Below, piece by piece: positions 33,897 through 42,467 of a stretch of 64,000 bases of DNA. The stretch is from Streptomyces luteolus (GTDB lineage: Bacteria > Actinomycetota > Actinomycetes > Streptomycetales > Streptomycetaceae): positions 1 to 64,000 of the forward strand of contig NZ_JASCIS010000043.1 of assembly GCF_029968015.1 (NCBI RefSeq), given 5' to 3'. The translations under genes were made by a program, and so were the position numbers. Positions within the stretch are counted from its first letter, which is position 1. Each line of letters starts with the position of its first letter. The notes under the pieces were generated by a model. That model searched no databases. It saw nothing but the letters and a program-made list of their open reading frames with translations, and was not told where the DNA came from.

Positions 33897-34268
33897 ATGG
33901 CCGCAAAGTCCCTGACCTCCGACGACGTGCGTGCGGCAGCCCTCGCGCTGCCGCAGACCACCGAGAAGATCGCCTGGTCCATGCCCACCTTCCGGGTGGC
34001 GGGCAAGATGTTCGCGACGCTCCCCGAGGACGAGACATCGATCGCCGTCCGCTGCCCGAAGGAGGAGCGGGACGAGCTGGTCCTCGCGGAGCCCGGAAAG
34101 TTCTGGATCGCCGCCCACGAGGCCCAGTTCGCCTGGGTCCGCGCCCGCATCGCCCGCCTGGAGGACGTGGACGAGCTCCGCGACATCCTCGCGGACTCCT
34201 GGCGCCAGGCGGCCCCCACCAAACTCCTGGAGCAGTACCCGGAGTTGGGCGTGCCGAGACCGGAGTGA
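33897..34268 (+). CDS. MmcQ/YjbR family protein
   Basis: The 123-residue MmcQ/YjbR-fold protein has VRAAALALPQTTEKIAWSMP, the diagnostic LP-x-x-x-E start, and FRVAGKMFATLPEDETSIAV with KFWIAAHEAQFAWVRARIAR. The domain resembles TfoX-N and CyaY-like double-wing folds; a DNA-binding role has been proposed but not proved. ATG 33897 is the natural start. It is convergent with the split transketolase, 21 bp away. Confidence 0.85.
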   Translation: MAAKSLTSDDVRAAALALPQTTEKIAWSMPTFRVAGKMFATLPEDETSIAVRCPKEERDELVLAEPGKFWIAAHEAQFAWVRARIARLEDVDELRDILADSWRQAAPTKLLEQYPELGVPRPE

Positions 34269-34289
34269 GGCCGCGCGGCGTGCGCCCTC

Positions 34290-35198
34290 TCAGGCGGTCG
34301 CCCGGCCCGGCAGGAAGTCCGTGACGCGGGCGCGCAGGGAGGCGGGGTCCAGGCCGTGCGCGGCCAGGTGCTCGGACATGTCGCCGTACCGCCGCAGCTC
34401 ACGCCGTCCCACGCCGAGACCGAGCACGCGGTGCGGCACGGACTGCAGGGCCTCGTTCGCGGCGGTGGTGGACGTCCCCGCCAGATAGGGCTCGACGATC
34501 ACCACGTCCGGGCTCTCCCCGGCCACCCGGCGCAGCGTCGCGCCGTCGAAGGGGCGCACGGTCGTCGCGTACAGCACGGTCACGTCCAGACCCTCGACTG
34601 CCGCGAGGACGTTGTCGAGCATCGGCCCGACGGCGATCACGACCCCGCCGCCCCCCTCGCGCACGGTCAGCATCCGCGTCCCGTCGACGGCGAGCCCCTC
34701 CCGGTTGGCCTGCTCCGAGAGGCGTACGTACACCTTGTCGTCCCCGGCGGCGACGGCCTGCCGGAGCAGCGTCTCGGCCTCGTCCGCATGCCCCGGCACA
34801 TGCACGGTCCAGCCGTCGAGGGTGTCGAGCAGTGCCACGTCGCCCGGCGCCATGTGCGTGAAGCCGCCGGCGGGCCAGTCGTACGAGCCGCCCGCGCTGA
34901 CCAGCACGCCGCCCGCGCCCTGATGTCCGAAGTCCAGCTTGACCTGCTCGAAGGGCCGCTCGACGAGGAAGCTGGCGAAGGTGTGCACGACCGGCCGCAT
35001 CCCGGTCAGCGCGAGCCCGGCCCCGGCGCCGATGAGCAGCTGCTCCCGGATGCCGACGTTGATCACGCGGTCCGGATGCCGCCGCTCGGCCTCCTCGACC
35101 CGGTCCCGGGTGATCTCGGCGAGCACGAGCGCGACCCGGGGGTCCTGGTCGAGCAGTTCGGTGACGGTACGGGCGAAACGGTCACGCATGGAGTCCAT
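34290..35198 (-). CDS. transketolase, C-terminal subunit
   Basis: The 302-residue protein corresponds to the pyrimidine-binding and C-terminal domains of transketolase/DXS-like enzymes: VINVGIREQLLIGAGAGLAL, HTFASFLVERPFEQVKLDFG and SAGGSYDWPAGGFTHMAPGD. Together with the separate N-terminal subunit 46 bp upstream it makes a two-part enzyme, seen in many actinobacteria and archaea. ATG 35198 fits the GGAGG spacing better than ATG 35204. It probably transfers two-carbon units between sugar phosphates, using thiamine diphosphate bound with the partner subunit. Confidence 0.88.
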   Translation of the reverse strand: MDSMRDRFARTVTELLDQDPRVALVLAEITRDRVEEAERRHPDRVINVGIREQLLIGAGAGLALTGMRPVVHTFASFLVERPFEQVKLDFGHQGAGGVLVSAGGSYDWPAGGFTHMAPGDVALLDTLDGWTVHVPGHADEAETLLRQAVAAGDDKVYVRLSEQANREGLAVDGTRMLTVREGGGGVVIAVGPMLDNVLAAVEGLDVTVLYATTVRPFDGATLRRVAGESPDVVIVEPYLAGTSTTAANEALQSVPHRVLGLGVGRRELRRYGDMSEHLAAHGLDPASLRARVTDFLPGRATA

Positions 35199-35244
35199 GG
35201 TCATCCTCCGTGGGGGTGGTCGTGGTCGTGGTCGTGGTCGTGGG

Positions 35245-35961
35245 TCAGCGGGCCGGGGTGGCGTTCTTCGGCTCGACGCGGGCGATCACCGCGTGCGGCC
35301 GTCCCGGGTGCGGGGTCGTGTACGCGGCGTGCAGGGCCTCGTGGTCGCGGCCGTCGACGGTCGCCGTGGACCAGCCCGCCGCCTCGAACCGTGCCGCGAG
35401 ACCGCCGGGCCTGGCGTGGCTGGCCGAGGAGTTGTCGATCACCAGGACGTGCAGCCGGTCGAGCCCGGCCGGACCGGCGTACGCGATCGCCTCGTGGTTG
35501 CTGCCCTCGTCCAGCTCGGCGTCACCGACCAGGACCCACACGGCCGGATCGGTCAGCCCCTGCGCGCGCAGCCCGAGCGCCGTGCCGACGGCGATCGGCA
35601 GCCCGTGCCCGAGCGAGCCGCTGCCGATCTCCGCGCCCGGCACGAGCAGCCGGTCGGGGTGGTGCCCGAGCGGAGAGTCGTACGAGCCGAAGCCCGGCAG
35701 CACGTCGGCGGGTACGAAGCCCTTCGCGGCGAGCACCGCGTAGTACGCCATCGGGCCGTGCCCCTTGGAGAGCAGGAAGCGGTCCCGGTCGGGCGCGTCG
35801 ACGGTGTCGGGGGAGACGCGCAGGACGCGGTCGTAGAGGACCCAGAGCGCGTCGAGGGTGGAGGTGGCCGCGGGCCCGTGCTTCTCGTCGCCGGTCATCA
35901 GGGCCATGAGGCCGCCGAGGTCGGCGTAGCCGCGGTGGAGGGGCGTTGTCGTGGTCGTCAT
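35245..35961 (-). CDS. transketolase, N-terminal (thiamine-diphosphate-binding) subunit
   Basis: The 238-residue protein carries DRFLLSKGHGPMAYYAVLAA, the GSLGHGLPIAVGTALGLRAQ turn, and the ThDP motif GDAELDEGSNHEAIAYAGPA with LVIDNSS. This is the first half of a split transketolase. ATG 35961 has AAGGAG upstream. The gap to the second gene holds GGTCGT hexamer repeats (35217-35241). A SoxR-like palindrome is centred about 25 bp upstream of the start, pointing to redox-responsive control. A normal full-length transketolase is presumably elsewhere in the genome. Confidence 0.88.
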   Translation of the reverse strand: MTTTTTPLHRGYADLGGLMALMTGDEKHGPAATSTLDALWVLYDRVLRVSPDTVDAPDRDRFLLSKGHGPMAYYAVLAAKGFVPADVLPGFGSYDSPLGHHPDRLLVPGAEIGSGSLGHGLPIAVGTALGLRAQGLTDPAVWVLVGDAELDEGSNHEAIAYAGPAGLDRLHVLVIDNSSASHARPGGLAARFEAAGWSTATVDGRDHEALHAAYTTPHPGRPHAVIARVEPKNATPAR

Positions 35962-35976
35962 GAGAAGGAGCGTGCA

Positions 35977-35996
35977 ACCTCAAGCAAAGTTGAGGT
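35977..35996. promoter_or_regulatory. SoxR-like palindrome upstream of the split transketolase
   Basis: ACCTCAA-GCAAAG-TTGAGGT is a perfect 7-bp inverted repeat with a 6-base centre, matching the known SoxR box pattern CCTCAA-N6-TTGAGG. On the minus strand a -35-like TTGACC overlaps it with a 19-bp spacer to CACGCT, the long spacing typical of MerR-family promoters. Confidence 0.65.
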
Positions 35997-36000
35997 CAAG

Positions 36001-36056
36001 TGCCCCGTGTGCGTGTGCGTGTGCGTGTGCGTGGGCGTCTGCGTGCCCGTGTGCGT
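36001..36056. repeat. GTGCGT hexamer repeat
   Basis: Eight or so copies of GTGCGT with minor changes lie between the SoxR-like box and the tRNA. No gene is supported here. Confidence 0.7.
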
Positions 36057-36184
36057 CGCGATTCGGCCGTGCGGGCCGTGACGCTCCGTACACATCCGGA
36101 AACGGGTTCACGACCACCCGCCCGAGTGCGGTATTGTTTCGGTGCGCGTTCGGCCGGGGGGAAACCCCAGGTCACGGACGGCAG

Positions 36185-36258
<74 letters not shown>

Positions 36259-36275
36259 CTTTTCGAAGTCGCAGT

Positions 36276-36315
36276 TCGAGGGGCCGTTTCAGAGGGATCT
36301 GAAACGGCCCCTCGA
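36276..36315 (+). terminator. hairpin terminator between tRNA-Pro and the fructanase gene
   Basis: A perfect 17-bp stem (36276-36292 with 36299-36315) closes a 6-base loop. It can act in both directions, ending the tRNA and the convergent GH32 transcript. Confidence 0.88.
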
Positions 36316-36329
36316 TCAGTTCCCGGGCC

Positions 36330-37865
36330 TCAGCCCCGCAGCGCCGACCGCAGGGCCCGCACCCTCAGCGTCTCGATCCCGACCGCGCCCCCGTCCGCGT
36401 ACGCGCGCAGGGCGCACGCCGACGGGTCCGGGAAGATCTGGTCCGTCAGGCAGACGGTCCCGCCCGCCGCGTACACCTCGACGGACGAGGCGTCGACCAG
36501 GATGCGCAGGTCGAGGCCGCCGTCCGGCAGGGCGAGGGGGGCCCGGTGCACGCCCGGGAACTCCGCGGCGAAGCCGACGTCACCCGAGGACCGCCGGTCG
36601 ATGTACAGCTCGCCGGCGGCGGTGTCGTACCCGACCCGGGTGTACGAGCCGCCCCCTGTGCGGATGTCCAGGCCGAAGGCGGAGGTCGCCGGGGATTCGG
36701 GCGCGAGCACGGCCTCCAGCTCGTAGAACTGGCCGGTGTCGGCGAGGAGTCGGCGGGTTCCCTCGGGCGCGGTCGCGTCGGTCAGGGAGAGCAGCGTACG
36801 GGTGCGCAGGGACTCCAGCTCGTGCACCGGTGCCTGCGTCAACCGGCCGTTGTGCAGGGCGAGTTCGCGGGGGAAGCCCATCGCGCCGCGCCAGGGTGTG
36901 GTGGGGACGCGGTCGGCGTAGAGCCAGTTGTTCATCCAGGGCAGGAAGACGCGGCGGCCGTCGGGGGCGTCGTTGTACGTGATGCCCGCGTAGCAGTCGG
37001 CGCCGTGGTCGACCCAGCGGGTGCCCTGCTCGGGGTCGGGGCTGAAGGTGGTGCCGTCGAAGGTGCCGGTGAAGTACTGGGTGGCCGAACCCCCGGCCGG
37101 GCCACCGGGGTTGAGGCTGACGAGCAGCACCCAGCGGTCGCCGAGCGGGAACAGGTTGGGGCACTCCCAGATGCCGCCGGTCGCGCCGAGCGGGCCGAAG
37201 TCGCTGAGCTGCCGCCAGGACTTGAGGTCGTCCGACGCGTAGAAGCGGATCTTGTACTCGGTGGGCAGAGCCAGGGCCATCACCCAGCGGCCGCTGTCCG
37301 CGTGCCAGAAGACGCTCGGATCGCGGAAGTCCCGCGCGCCGATGTCGAGTACGGGGTTGCCCGCGTACTTGGTCCAGGTCTCACCGGCGTCCGTGCTGTA
37401 CGCGAGCGACTGCCGCTGCAGGCCGGAGTCGTCCTTGAGGGTGCTGGTGTAGATCGCGACGAGCGGGGGGCGGTCGGCGGAGCCGAGGCCGCTCGTGTTG
37501 CGCTCGTCGTACACCACGGACCCGGAGAAGATCATCTCCTGCTCGTCGTGCGCGATGGCGACCGGACGCTCCTCCCAGTGCAGCAGGTCCGAGCTGACGG
37601 CGTGGCCCCAGGACATGTTGCCCCAGACGTCACCCTCGGGGTTGTACTGGAAGAACAGGTGCCAGCGGCCCTCGTGGTGGATCAGGCCGTTCGGGTCGTT
37701 GATCCAGTTCTTGGCGGGGGAGAAGTGCAGCCGGGGGCGGTACGTCTCGGCGCGTCCGCGTGCGCCGGGGGTCGCGGCGGCCGTACCGCCGAGGAGGGGG
37801 ACGGCGGCCGCGGCCGTGACGCCGAGGGCGGAGGTCAGGACGGTGCGGCGGCTGGGGAACGGCAT
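36330..37865 (-). CDS. GH32 glycoside hydrolase, secreted levanase/inulinase type
   Basis: The 511-residue exported enzyme has a signal with SRRTVL at the N terminus, probably Tat. The GH32 blocks are complete: NWINDPNG with nucleophile Asp57, FRDP (about 180-183) with the stabilising Asp, and WECPNLFP with acid/base Glu234. The C-terminal beta-sandwich has LDLRILVDASSVEVYAAGG. It hydrolyses fructans (levan, inulin) or sucrose by family. ATG 37865 has GGAG upstream. The LacI regulator on the same strand and the divergent sugar MFS make a small fructan or sucrose utilisation module. Confidence 0.92.
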   Translation of the reverse strand: MPFPSRRTVLTSALGVTAAAAVPLLGGTAAATPGARGRAETYRPRLHFSPAKNWINDPNGLIHHEGRWHLFFQYNPEGDVWGNMSWGHAVSSDLLHWEERPVAIAHDEQEMIFSGSVVYDERNTSGLGSADRPPLVAIYTSTLKDDSGLQRQSLAYSTDAGETWTKYAGNPVLDIGARDFRDPSVFWHADSGRWVMALALPTEYKIRFYASDDLKSWRQLSDFGPLGATGGIWECPNLFPLGDRWVLLVSLNPGGPAGGSATQYFTGTFDGTTFSPDPEQGTRWVDHGADCYAGITYNDAPDGRRVFLPWMNNWLYADRVPTTPWRGAMGFPRELALHNGRLTQAPVHELESLRTRTLLSLTDATAPEGTRRLLADTGQFYELEAVLAPESPATSAFGLDIRTGGGSYTRVGYDTAAGELYIDRRSSGDVGFAAEFPGVHRAPLALPDGGLDLRILVDASSVEVYAAGGTVCLTDQIFPDPSACALRAYADGGAVGIETLRVRALRSALRG

Positions 37866-38079
37866 GGGTCTCTCCACATCGAGGAGTGAATGAGTGAGGG
37901 TGACAGCGGATCCGCCCACCGCACCGGGCCGTTCCCGATCGACCGGACATGCGGGGGCTGGAGCTGGGCGGTTGCCTTGAGGAGGCGGCCCAGGAGCGGA
38001 GTTCGGGACGCCAGCCGACGAGCGGGCCCGAACATCGCACCGTCACGTAAAGCCATCGACCGTGGGTACGTCAACCCCC

Positions 38080-38170
38080 TGGGGGGGCGTCTCCCCGGTC
38101 TTTGCGGGCCCGCGACTCCCCCCCGCCTCCGGCCGGGAGGTGCCCCCAGGCGCGCTCCCCCGCCTCCAGT
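38080..38170. repeat. MITE-like repeat, left-half relic
   Basis: TGCGGGCCCGCGACTCCCCC and GCCTCCGGCCGGGAGGTGCC match 58561-58604 of the element inside the kinase gene; the right half is absent. The rest of the 373-bp gap between the GH32 and LacI genes (37866-38238) shows no gene and no copy of the TTGCGCAA operator. Confidence 0.6.
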
Positions 38171-38238
38171 CGGGGGACCCCCACTCGCCGCACGCGGCCC
38201 CGGCCCGGATCGGCGGTTGAGCCCGGCCGGTGCCTGCG

Positions 38239-39246
38239 TCACGTCGGGCGGGTGCAGCCGCAGGACTCCCGGTGGACGAAGGTCGGTTCGAGGAGGACCG
38301 TTCTGCGCTCGCCGTCCGGGTCCGCGATCCGCTGCATGAGCAGTTCCACGGCCCGTCGCCCGGTCTCCTGCACGGGCTGGGCGATCGCCGTCGGCGAGGG
38401 GTGCATGAGGTCGGCCCACTCGAAGTCGTCGAACGCGCACAGGGCCACGTCCGAGGGCACCTTGCGGCCGAGCCGGGACAGGGCCCGCAGCACGCCGAGG
38501 GTCATCTGGTTGTTCCCGGAGACCAGCGCGGTGGGGGCGTCCGGGCCGGTCATCAGGCGCTCGGTGGCCAGCTCCGCCGGGTACGCTTGGGAGTCGCCGA
38601 CCACGACGAGATCGTCGGACACCACCAGGCCCTTGCGCTCCATGCCGCGCTGCCAGCCCCGTTGCCGCTCGCCGCTCGTACGCAGATTGCGCCGCCCGGC
38701 GACCAGGCCGATGCGGGTGTGCCCGAGGTCGGCGAGGTGGTCGACGAGCCGTGCCGTGGCCTCGACGTTGGCGGTCGCGACCTGGTCGAAGGCGGGCGAG
38801 GCGCAGCGGTCGATCAGGACGGTCGGCAGCCCCGCGTTCTTCACGTAGCGCAGGGCGGCACCGCGAGGGCCGGCGGCGGTCGCGAGCAGCAGGCCGTCCA
38901 CGCGCCGCTCGTGCAGCATCCTGACGACGCTGAGCTCTTCGGCCGGGTCGTCGTGGGTGTCGGCCATGAGCAGGGTGTAGCCGGAGGCGCGGGTCGCCGC
39001 GTCCACCGCCGACACCAGCTCCGCGAAGTGGAAGTTCCCGACCGCCGAGACGGCCAGGCCGAGGGTCAGGGTGCTCGACGTCTTCAGGGAGCGGGCGACG
39101 GTGTTGTGCGTGTACCCCGTCGCGCGCACCGCCTCCAGGACCAGTTCGCGGGTCTCGTCCTTGACGTACCGGGTGCCGTTGATGACGTGCGAGACGGTCG
39201 ACACGGAGACGCCGGCCCGGCGGGCGACATCGGCCATCTTCGCCAT
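38239..39246 (-). CDS. LacI-family regulator of the fructan module
   Basis: The 335-residue protein has an HTH at the extreme N terminus (MADVARRAGVSVSTVSHVIN), hinge ARSLKTSSTL and a sugar-binding core (LGLAVSAVGNFHFAELVSAV ... VALCAFDDFEWADLMHPSPT). It ends CGCTRPT. It lies between the fructanase and the sugar transporter and is divergent from the latter; a TTGCGCAA-type double operator sits in the shared promoter. The likely effector is a fructose-containing sugar. Confidence 0.9.
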   Translation of the reverse strand: MAKMADVARRAGVSVSTVSHVINGTRYVKDETRELVLEAVRATGYTHNTVARSLKTSSTLTLGLAVSAVGNFHFAELVSAVDAATRASGYTLLMADTHDDPAEELSVVRMLHERRVDGLLLATAAGPRGAALRYVKNAGLPTVLIDRCASPAFDQVATANVEATARLVDHLADLGHTRIGLVAGRRNLRTSGERQRGWQRGMERKGLVVSDDLVVVGDSQAYPAELATERLMTGPDAPTALVSGNNQMTLGVLRALSRLGRKVPSDVALCAFDDFEWADLMHPSPTAIAQPVQETGRRAVELLMQRIADPDGERRTVLLEPTFVHRESCGCTRPT

Positions 39247-39280
39247 GAGCGGCTCCTCGGCTGGGTTCGGTTCGGCCCGG

Positions 39281-39372
39281 TCGTGCAACGGGATCGTTCG
39301 GTTCGGGTCGTGCAACGGGATCGTACGTGAGGGAACACAGAAAAACGATTGCGCAAACGGTTGCGCGAAACC
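39281..39372. promoter_or_regulatory. operator region between LacI and sugar MFS genes
   Basis: TTGCGCAA and TTGCGCGAA repeat 12 bp apart within 39347-39372, both typical LacI-family half-site arrangements. A 17-bp direct repeat TCGTGCAACGGGATCGT (39281-39297 and 39308-39324) lies nearer the regulator start. The rest of the 397-bp gap shows nothing further. Confidence 0.6.
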
Positions 39373-39643
39373 GTCTCCGCCGTCACGATGCTGCACCGGG
39401 GCGGGTCGCTTCCCGACCGGACGTCCACGGCATCCGACGACGCATGCCGCAACGGGCGCTCGTAACCGCCCCCGAGCCGCCGAGCAAGTTCCAACTACCG
39501 CGACAGCGGCCGCAGTTGGGGTGTGTCGTCCCGCCCAGCCGACCCGTGGCGGGGCGGCGCGCCCCGACGGCCCGTACTGCCGCCTGGCCGCGCTTTCCCA
39601 ACTCCCTTACGCATCAGCCTGTTTCACCCTCAGGAGCCCTCCC

Positions 39644-41065
39644 ATGTCGCAGCCCGCCACCACCGGCGCACCCGCACCCGCACCCGCCGCCGGAACCGCC
39701 ACAAGACCACCGGGTTCCCCACCGCTGACCTCCGGCGCGCGCCGCTCCCTGCTCGGCGCGTCCGCGGTGGCCGCACTCGGCGGGTTCCTCTTCGGGTACG
39801 ACACGGGGATCATCTCCTCGGCCCTCCTGTTCATCGCGCCGGAGTTCGGCCTCTCCGACGGGATGCAGCAGGTCACCGTGGCCTCGCTGCTGCTCGGCGC
39901 GATCGTCGGCGTCCTGGGCGCGGGGGCCGTCACGGACGCCGCGGGCCGGCGGCGCACTCTCCTGGTGGGGGCCGCCGTCTTCGCCGTCGGCGCGGTCGTC
40001 TCCGCCGTGGCGCCCGGCGTCGAGGTGCTGATCGTCGCCCGCGTCCTGCTCGGCCTCGCGATCGGTACGGCCTCGTTGACCGTGCCCGCCTACATCGCCG
40101 AGATCGCCCCGGCGGAGTCCCGCGGCCGCCTCGTCTCCCTCAACCAACTCATGATCACGGTCGGGATCTTCGTCTCGTACCTGGTCGGCTATCTCTTCGA
40201 CGACGGGGAGGGCTGGCGCTGGATGCTGGGGCTCGGGCTGCTGCCCGCCCTCGCGATGTTCCTCGGTGTGCTGCGCCTCGCGGAGAGCCCGCGCTGGCTC
40301 CTCGGGCGCGGGCGCCGCGAGGAGGCGCGCGCGGCGCTGCTCCGTACCCGTACACCCGAAGCGGCGGACGCCGAACTGGCCGAGATCGAGGCGCTGTCCG
40401 CGGCCGAGACGCGGACCAGCTACCGCGATCTGCTGCGCCCCGCGATGCGTCCCGCCGTCCTCCTCGGCGTGGTCGTCGCGGCCACCAACCAGCTCGTCGG
40501 CGTCAACGCGGTCATCTACTACGCGCCCACGATGCTCAAGCAGGCCGGCTTCGGCAGCTCCGCCGCGATCCTGTCCTCGCTCGGCATCGGCCTGGTCAAC
40601 ATGTGCCTGACGTTCGTGGCGCTGCTCCTCGTCGACCGGGTCGGCCGCCGCCCGCTGCTGCTCGGCGGCACCTCCGTCGTCATCCTCGCCCTCGTGTTCC
40701 TCGGCGCCCTCTACCTGATGGGCGACGACGGGCGGCCCGTCTCGGGCGGCCTCCTGGTGGCCGGACTCTGCCTGTACATCGCGGCGTTCGCGCCCAGCCT
40801 GGGCCTCGCGATCTGGCTCATCAACAGCGAGATCTTCCCGACGGCGGTCCGCGGGAAGGCCAGCTCCTTCGGCAACGTGACCCACTGGGGCCTCGACTTC
40901 GCCATCTCCCTCACCGTCCTCACCACCATCAACGCCCTGACGCCCACCGGCCTGTTCTGGATCTACGGCCTCTTCGGCCTGCTCGGCGTCGTGTACCTGC
41001 ACCGCAGACTTCCGGAGACGAAGGGCCGCAGCCTGGAGGACATCTCGGCGTCGCTGCGGGGGTGA
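39644..41065 (+). CDS. sugar:proton symporter, MFS (sugar porter family)
   Basis: The 473-residue transporter has 12 helices and the sugar-porter motifs: GFLFGYDTGIIS, DAAGRRR (loop 2-3), RLAESPRWLL, NQLVGVNAVIYY, DRVGRRPLLL and PETKGRSLE at the C terminus. ATG 39644 follows CAGGAG. It is divergent from a LacI regulator, and the fructanase lies beyond. This strongly suggests uptake of fructose, sucrose or short fructans, although XylE/GLUT-type porters also carry xylose, arabinose or glucose. It ends before a bidirectional hairpin. Confidence 0.92.
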   Translation: MSQPATTGAPAPAPAAGTATRPPGSPPLTSGARRSLLGASAVAALGGFLFGYDTGIISSALLFIAPEFGLSDGMQQVTVASLLLGAIVGVLGAGAVTDAAGRRRTLLVGAAVFAVGAVVSAVAPGVEVLIVARVLLGLAIGTASLTVPAYIAEIAPAESRGRLVSLNQLMITVGIFVSYLVGYLFDDGEGWRWMLGLGLLPALAMFLGVLRLAESPRWLLGRGRREEARAALLRTRTPEAADAELAEIEALSAAETRTSYRDLLRPAMRPAVLLGVVVAATNQLVGVNAVIYYAPTMLKQAGFGSSAAILSSLGIGLVNMCLTFVALLLVDRVGRRPLLLGGTSVVILALVFLGALYLMGDDGRPVSGGLLVAGLCLYIAAFAPSLGLAIWLINSEIFPTAVRGKASSFGNVTHWGLDFAISLTVLTTINALTPTGLFWIYGLFGLLGVVYLHRRLPETKGRSLEDISASLRG

Positions 41066-41114
41066 GGCCCGCTGGTCGGCGTACGGGCCAGGGTGCGCCC
41101 GGGACGACGTACGC

Positions 41115-41165
41115 GAAGGGGGCGTCACGGCGGCGGAACGGGTCCGCGGTCGTGACGCCCCCTTC
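41115..41165. terminator. bidirectional hairpin terminator
   Basis: GAAGGGGGCGTCAC (41115-41128) pairs perfectly with 41152-41165, with a further stem possible inside. It lies between the convergent MFS and LysM/SLT genes. Confidence 0.85.
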
Positions 41166-41199
41166 GGGGGCCGGCCTTCAGCAGGGGCCGACTGGCGGC

Positions 41200-41955
41200 C
41201 TAGTACGGGCCGTTGACGTTGTCGATCGAGCCGTACCGGTCGGCCGCGTAGTTGCAGGCGGCGGTGATGTTGGCGACCGGGTCGAAGCTGTCCGTCGACG
41301 TGCCGGGCACGTGGTACGCGTCGAACGTGGGCTTGATGACCTGGAGCAGGCCCTTGGACGGGACGCCGTTCTGGGCGTTGATGTCCCAGTTGTTGATGGC
41401 CAGCGGGTTGCCGGCGGACTCCCGCATGATGTTGCGGTGGATGCCCTCGTAGGTGCCGGGGATGCCGCGCTCGGCCATGATGTCGAGCGACTCCTTGATC
41501 CAGCCGTCGAGGTCGTTGGTGTACGACTTCTTCGCCGCGGCGGGCTTGACGGCGGTCGTGCGCTCGGAGCGGTCGGCCCGCTCGGCGGAGGCGCGCGAGG
41601 CGTCCGCCTTCTCCGCGGCCTTCTTGCCGAGGGTGAGCTTGATGCCAGGGTGGATCAGCCGCGGGTTGTCACCGAGGACGCTGCGGTTGTCCTGGTACAG
41701 CTTCTTCCAGCCGCCGCTCAGGGAGTGCTCCTTGGCGATCGCGGAGAGGGAGTCGCCCGCGGCGATCACGTAGGTCTTCGGCGCGGCAGCGGGCTTTGCG
41801 GCCGCACTTGCCTGAAGGGTTTCGGTCGGCGCCGCGCTCGCGGCGTTCGCTCCGATCAGCGGGAGTACGAGCGCGGCGCCGCCCGTCCCGGCTGCGACGA
41901 TTCCCCGGCCGAGCGAACGGGACTTGGGGCGGCGGTGCTTTCCCTTTGCAGGCAT
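41200..41955 (-). CDS. secreted LysM - transglycosylase SLT domain protein
   Basis: The 251-residue secreted cell-wall protein has a signal peptide (about 1-41, ends ASAA), a LysM domain (KTYVIAAGDSLSAIAKEHSL, about 60-107), a charged Ala/Lys linker, and a lytic-transglycosylase-like domain (IHRNIMRESAGNPLAINNWD, SKGLLQVIKPTFDAYHVPG) with the Glu in MRESAGNP. It cleaves or binds peptidoglycan. GAGAGG is upstream of ATG 41955. A ydaO c-di-AMP riboswitch precedes it, the common arrangement for Streptomyces cell-wall hydrolases such as the resuscitation-promoting factors. Confidence 0.93.
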   Translation of the reverse strand: MPAKGKHRRPKSRSLGRGIVAAGTGGAALVLPLIGANAASAAPTETLQASAAAKPAAAPKTYVIAAGDSLSAIAKEHSLSGGWKKLYQDNRSVLGDNPRLIHPGIKLTLGKKAAEKADASRASAERADRSERTTAVKPAAAKKSYTNDLDGWIKESLDIMAERGIPGTYEGIHRNIMRESAGNPLAINNWDINAQNGVPSKGLLQVIKPTFDAYHVPGTSTDSFDPVANITAACNYAADRYGSIDNVNGPY

Positions 41956-41969
41956 GACGAATTCCTCTC

Positions 41970-42165
41970 CGTCGCCTACGAGGTGAGCTGTCGGGTTCGG
42001 ACGGGAGATGTCCGGCCGCACTGGGCGTGCGACTTCACCCCGAGCCGTTCCGGAGTCCGGATCGGCGACTTACCTGGGTCCCCCGCTCCTGCCCTGCGTA
42101 TGTGAGTGGGTGTGAGGTTTTCCGGACAGCGGCAGGATTCGGCGTTCCGTCCGGATTCACGGTGA
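41970..42165 (-). ncRNA. ydaO/yuaA c-di-AMP riboswitch
   Basis: Read on the minus strand, the leader has the ordered consensus pieces: CGCCGAATCCTGCCGCTGTC, then GGGCAGGAGCGGGGGACCCA, CTCGGGGTGAAGTC and GAACCCGACAGCTCACCTCG ending TAGGCG, 15 bases before the start codon of the LysM/SLT gene. Binding of c-di-AMP normally switches off such genes. 42166-42467 is the likely promoter region and shows no gene. Confidence 0.9.
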
Positions 42166-42467
42166 CGTTAAGCGAGAAAGTCCGGAAGGAACAAGAGCCG
42201 AAATTGAACGGCGAATGCACGGAGATCGTTCTTGCTTACCCGAGCCCTTCCCGTTCTGAGATCGACAAGGCTCAACTCTCTTGGCGCGAAACGGATCTGC
42301 GCTTTTGCCCGCGTCGACGGAGATGGTTGCCCGGTGTGATCCGATTCACTGAATTCGATGCCGCGGCGAAATTCGGACGCAGAGCGTATTAGCTGGTGCA
42401 ATTCGTGCGAGCAGTCCGTAATTCGGGCGGCGATTTACGTACATGGTGAATTGCCCTGAGCGATGTC

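Noticed and set aside
34356..35909. Plus-strand long frame antisense to the transketolase genes
   Set aside because: It has no domain and only mirrors the codon bias of the real minus-strand genes.
42027..42392. Plus-strand open frame across the ydaO riboswitch
   Set aside because: It is antisense to a clearly structured RNA leader and has no start signal or recognisable product.
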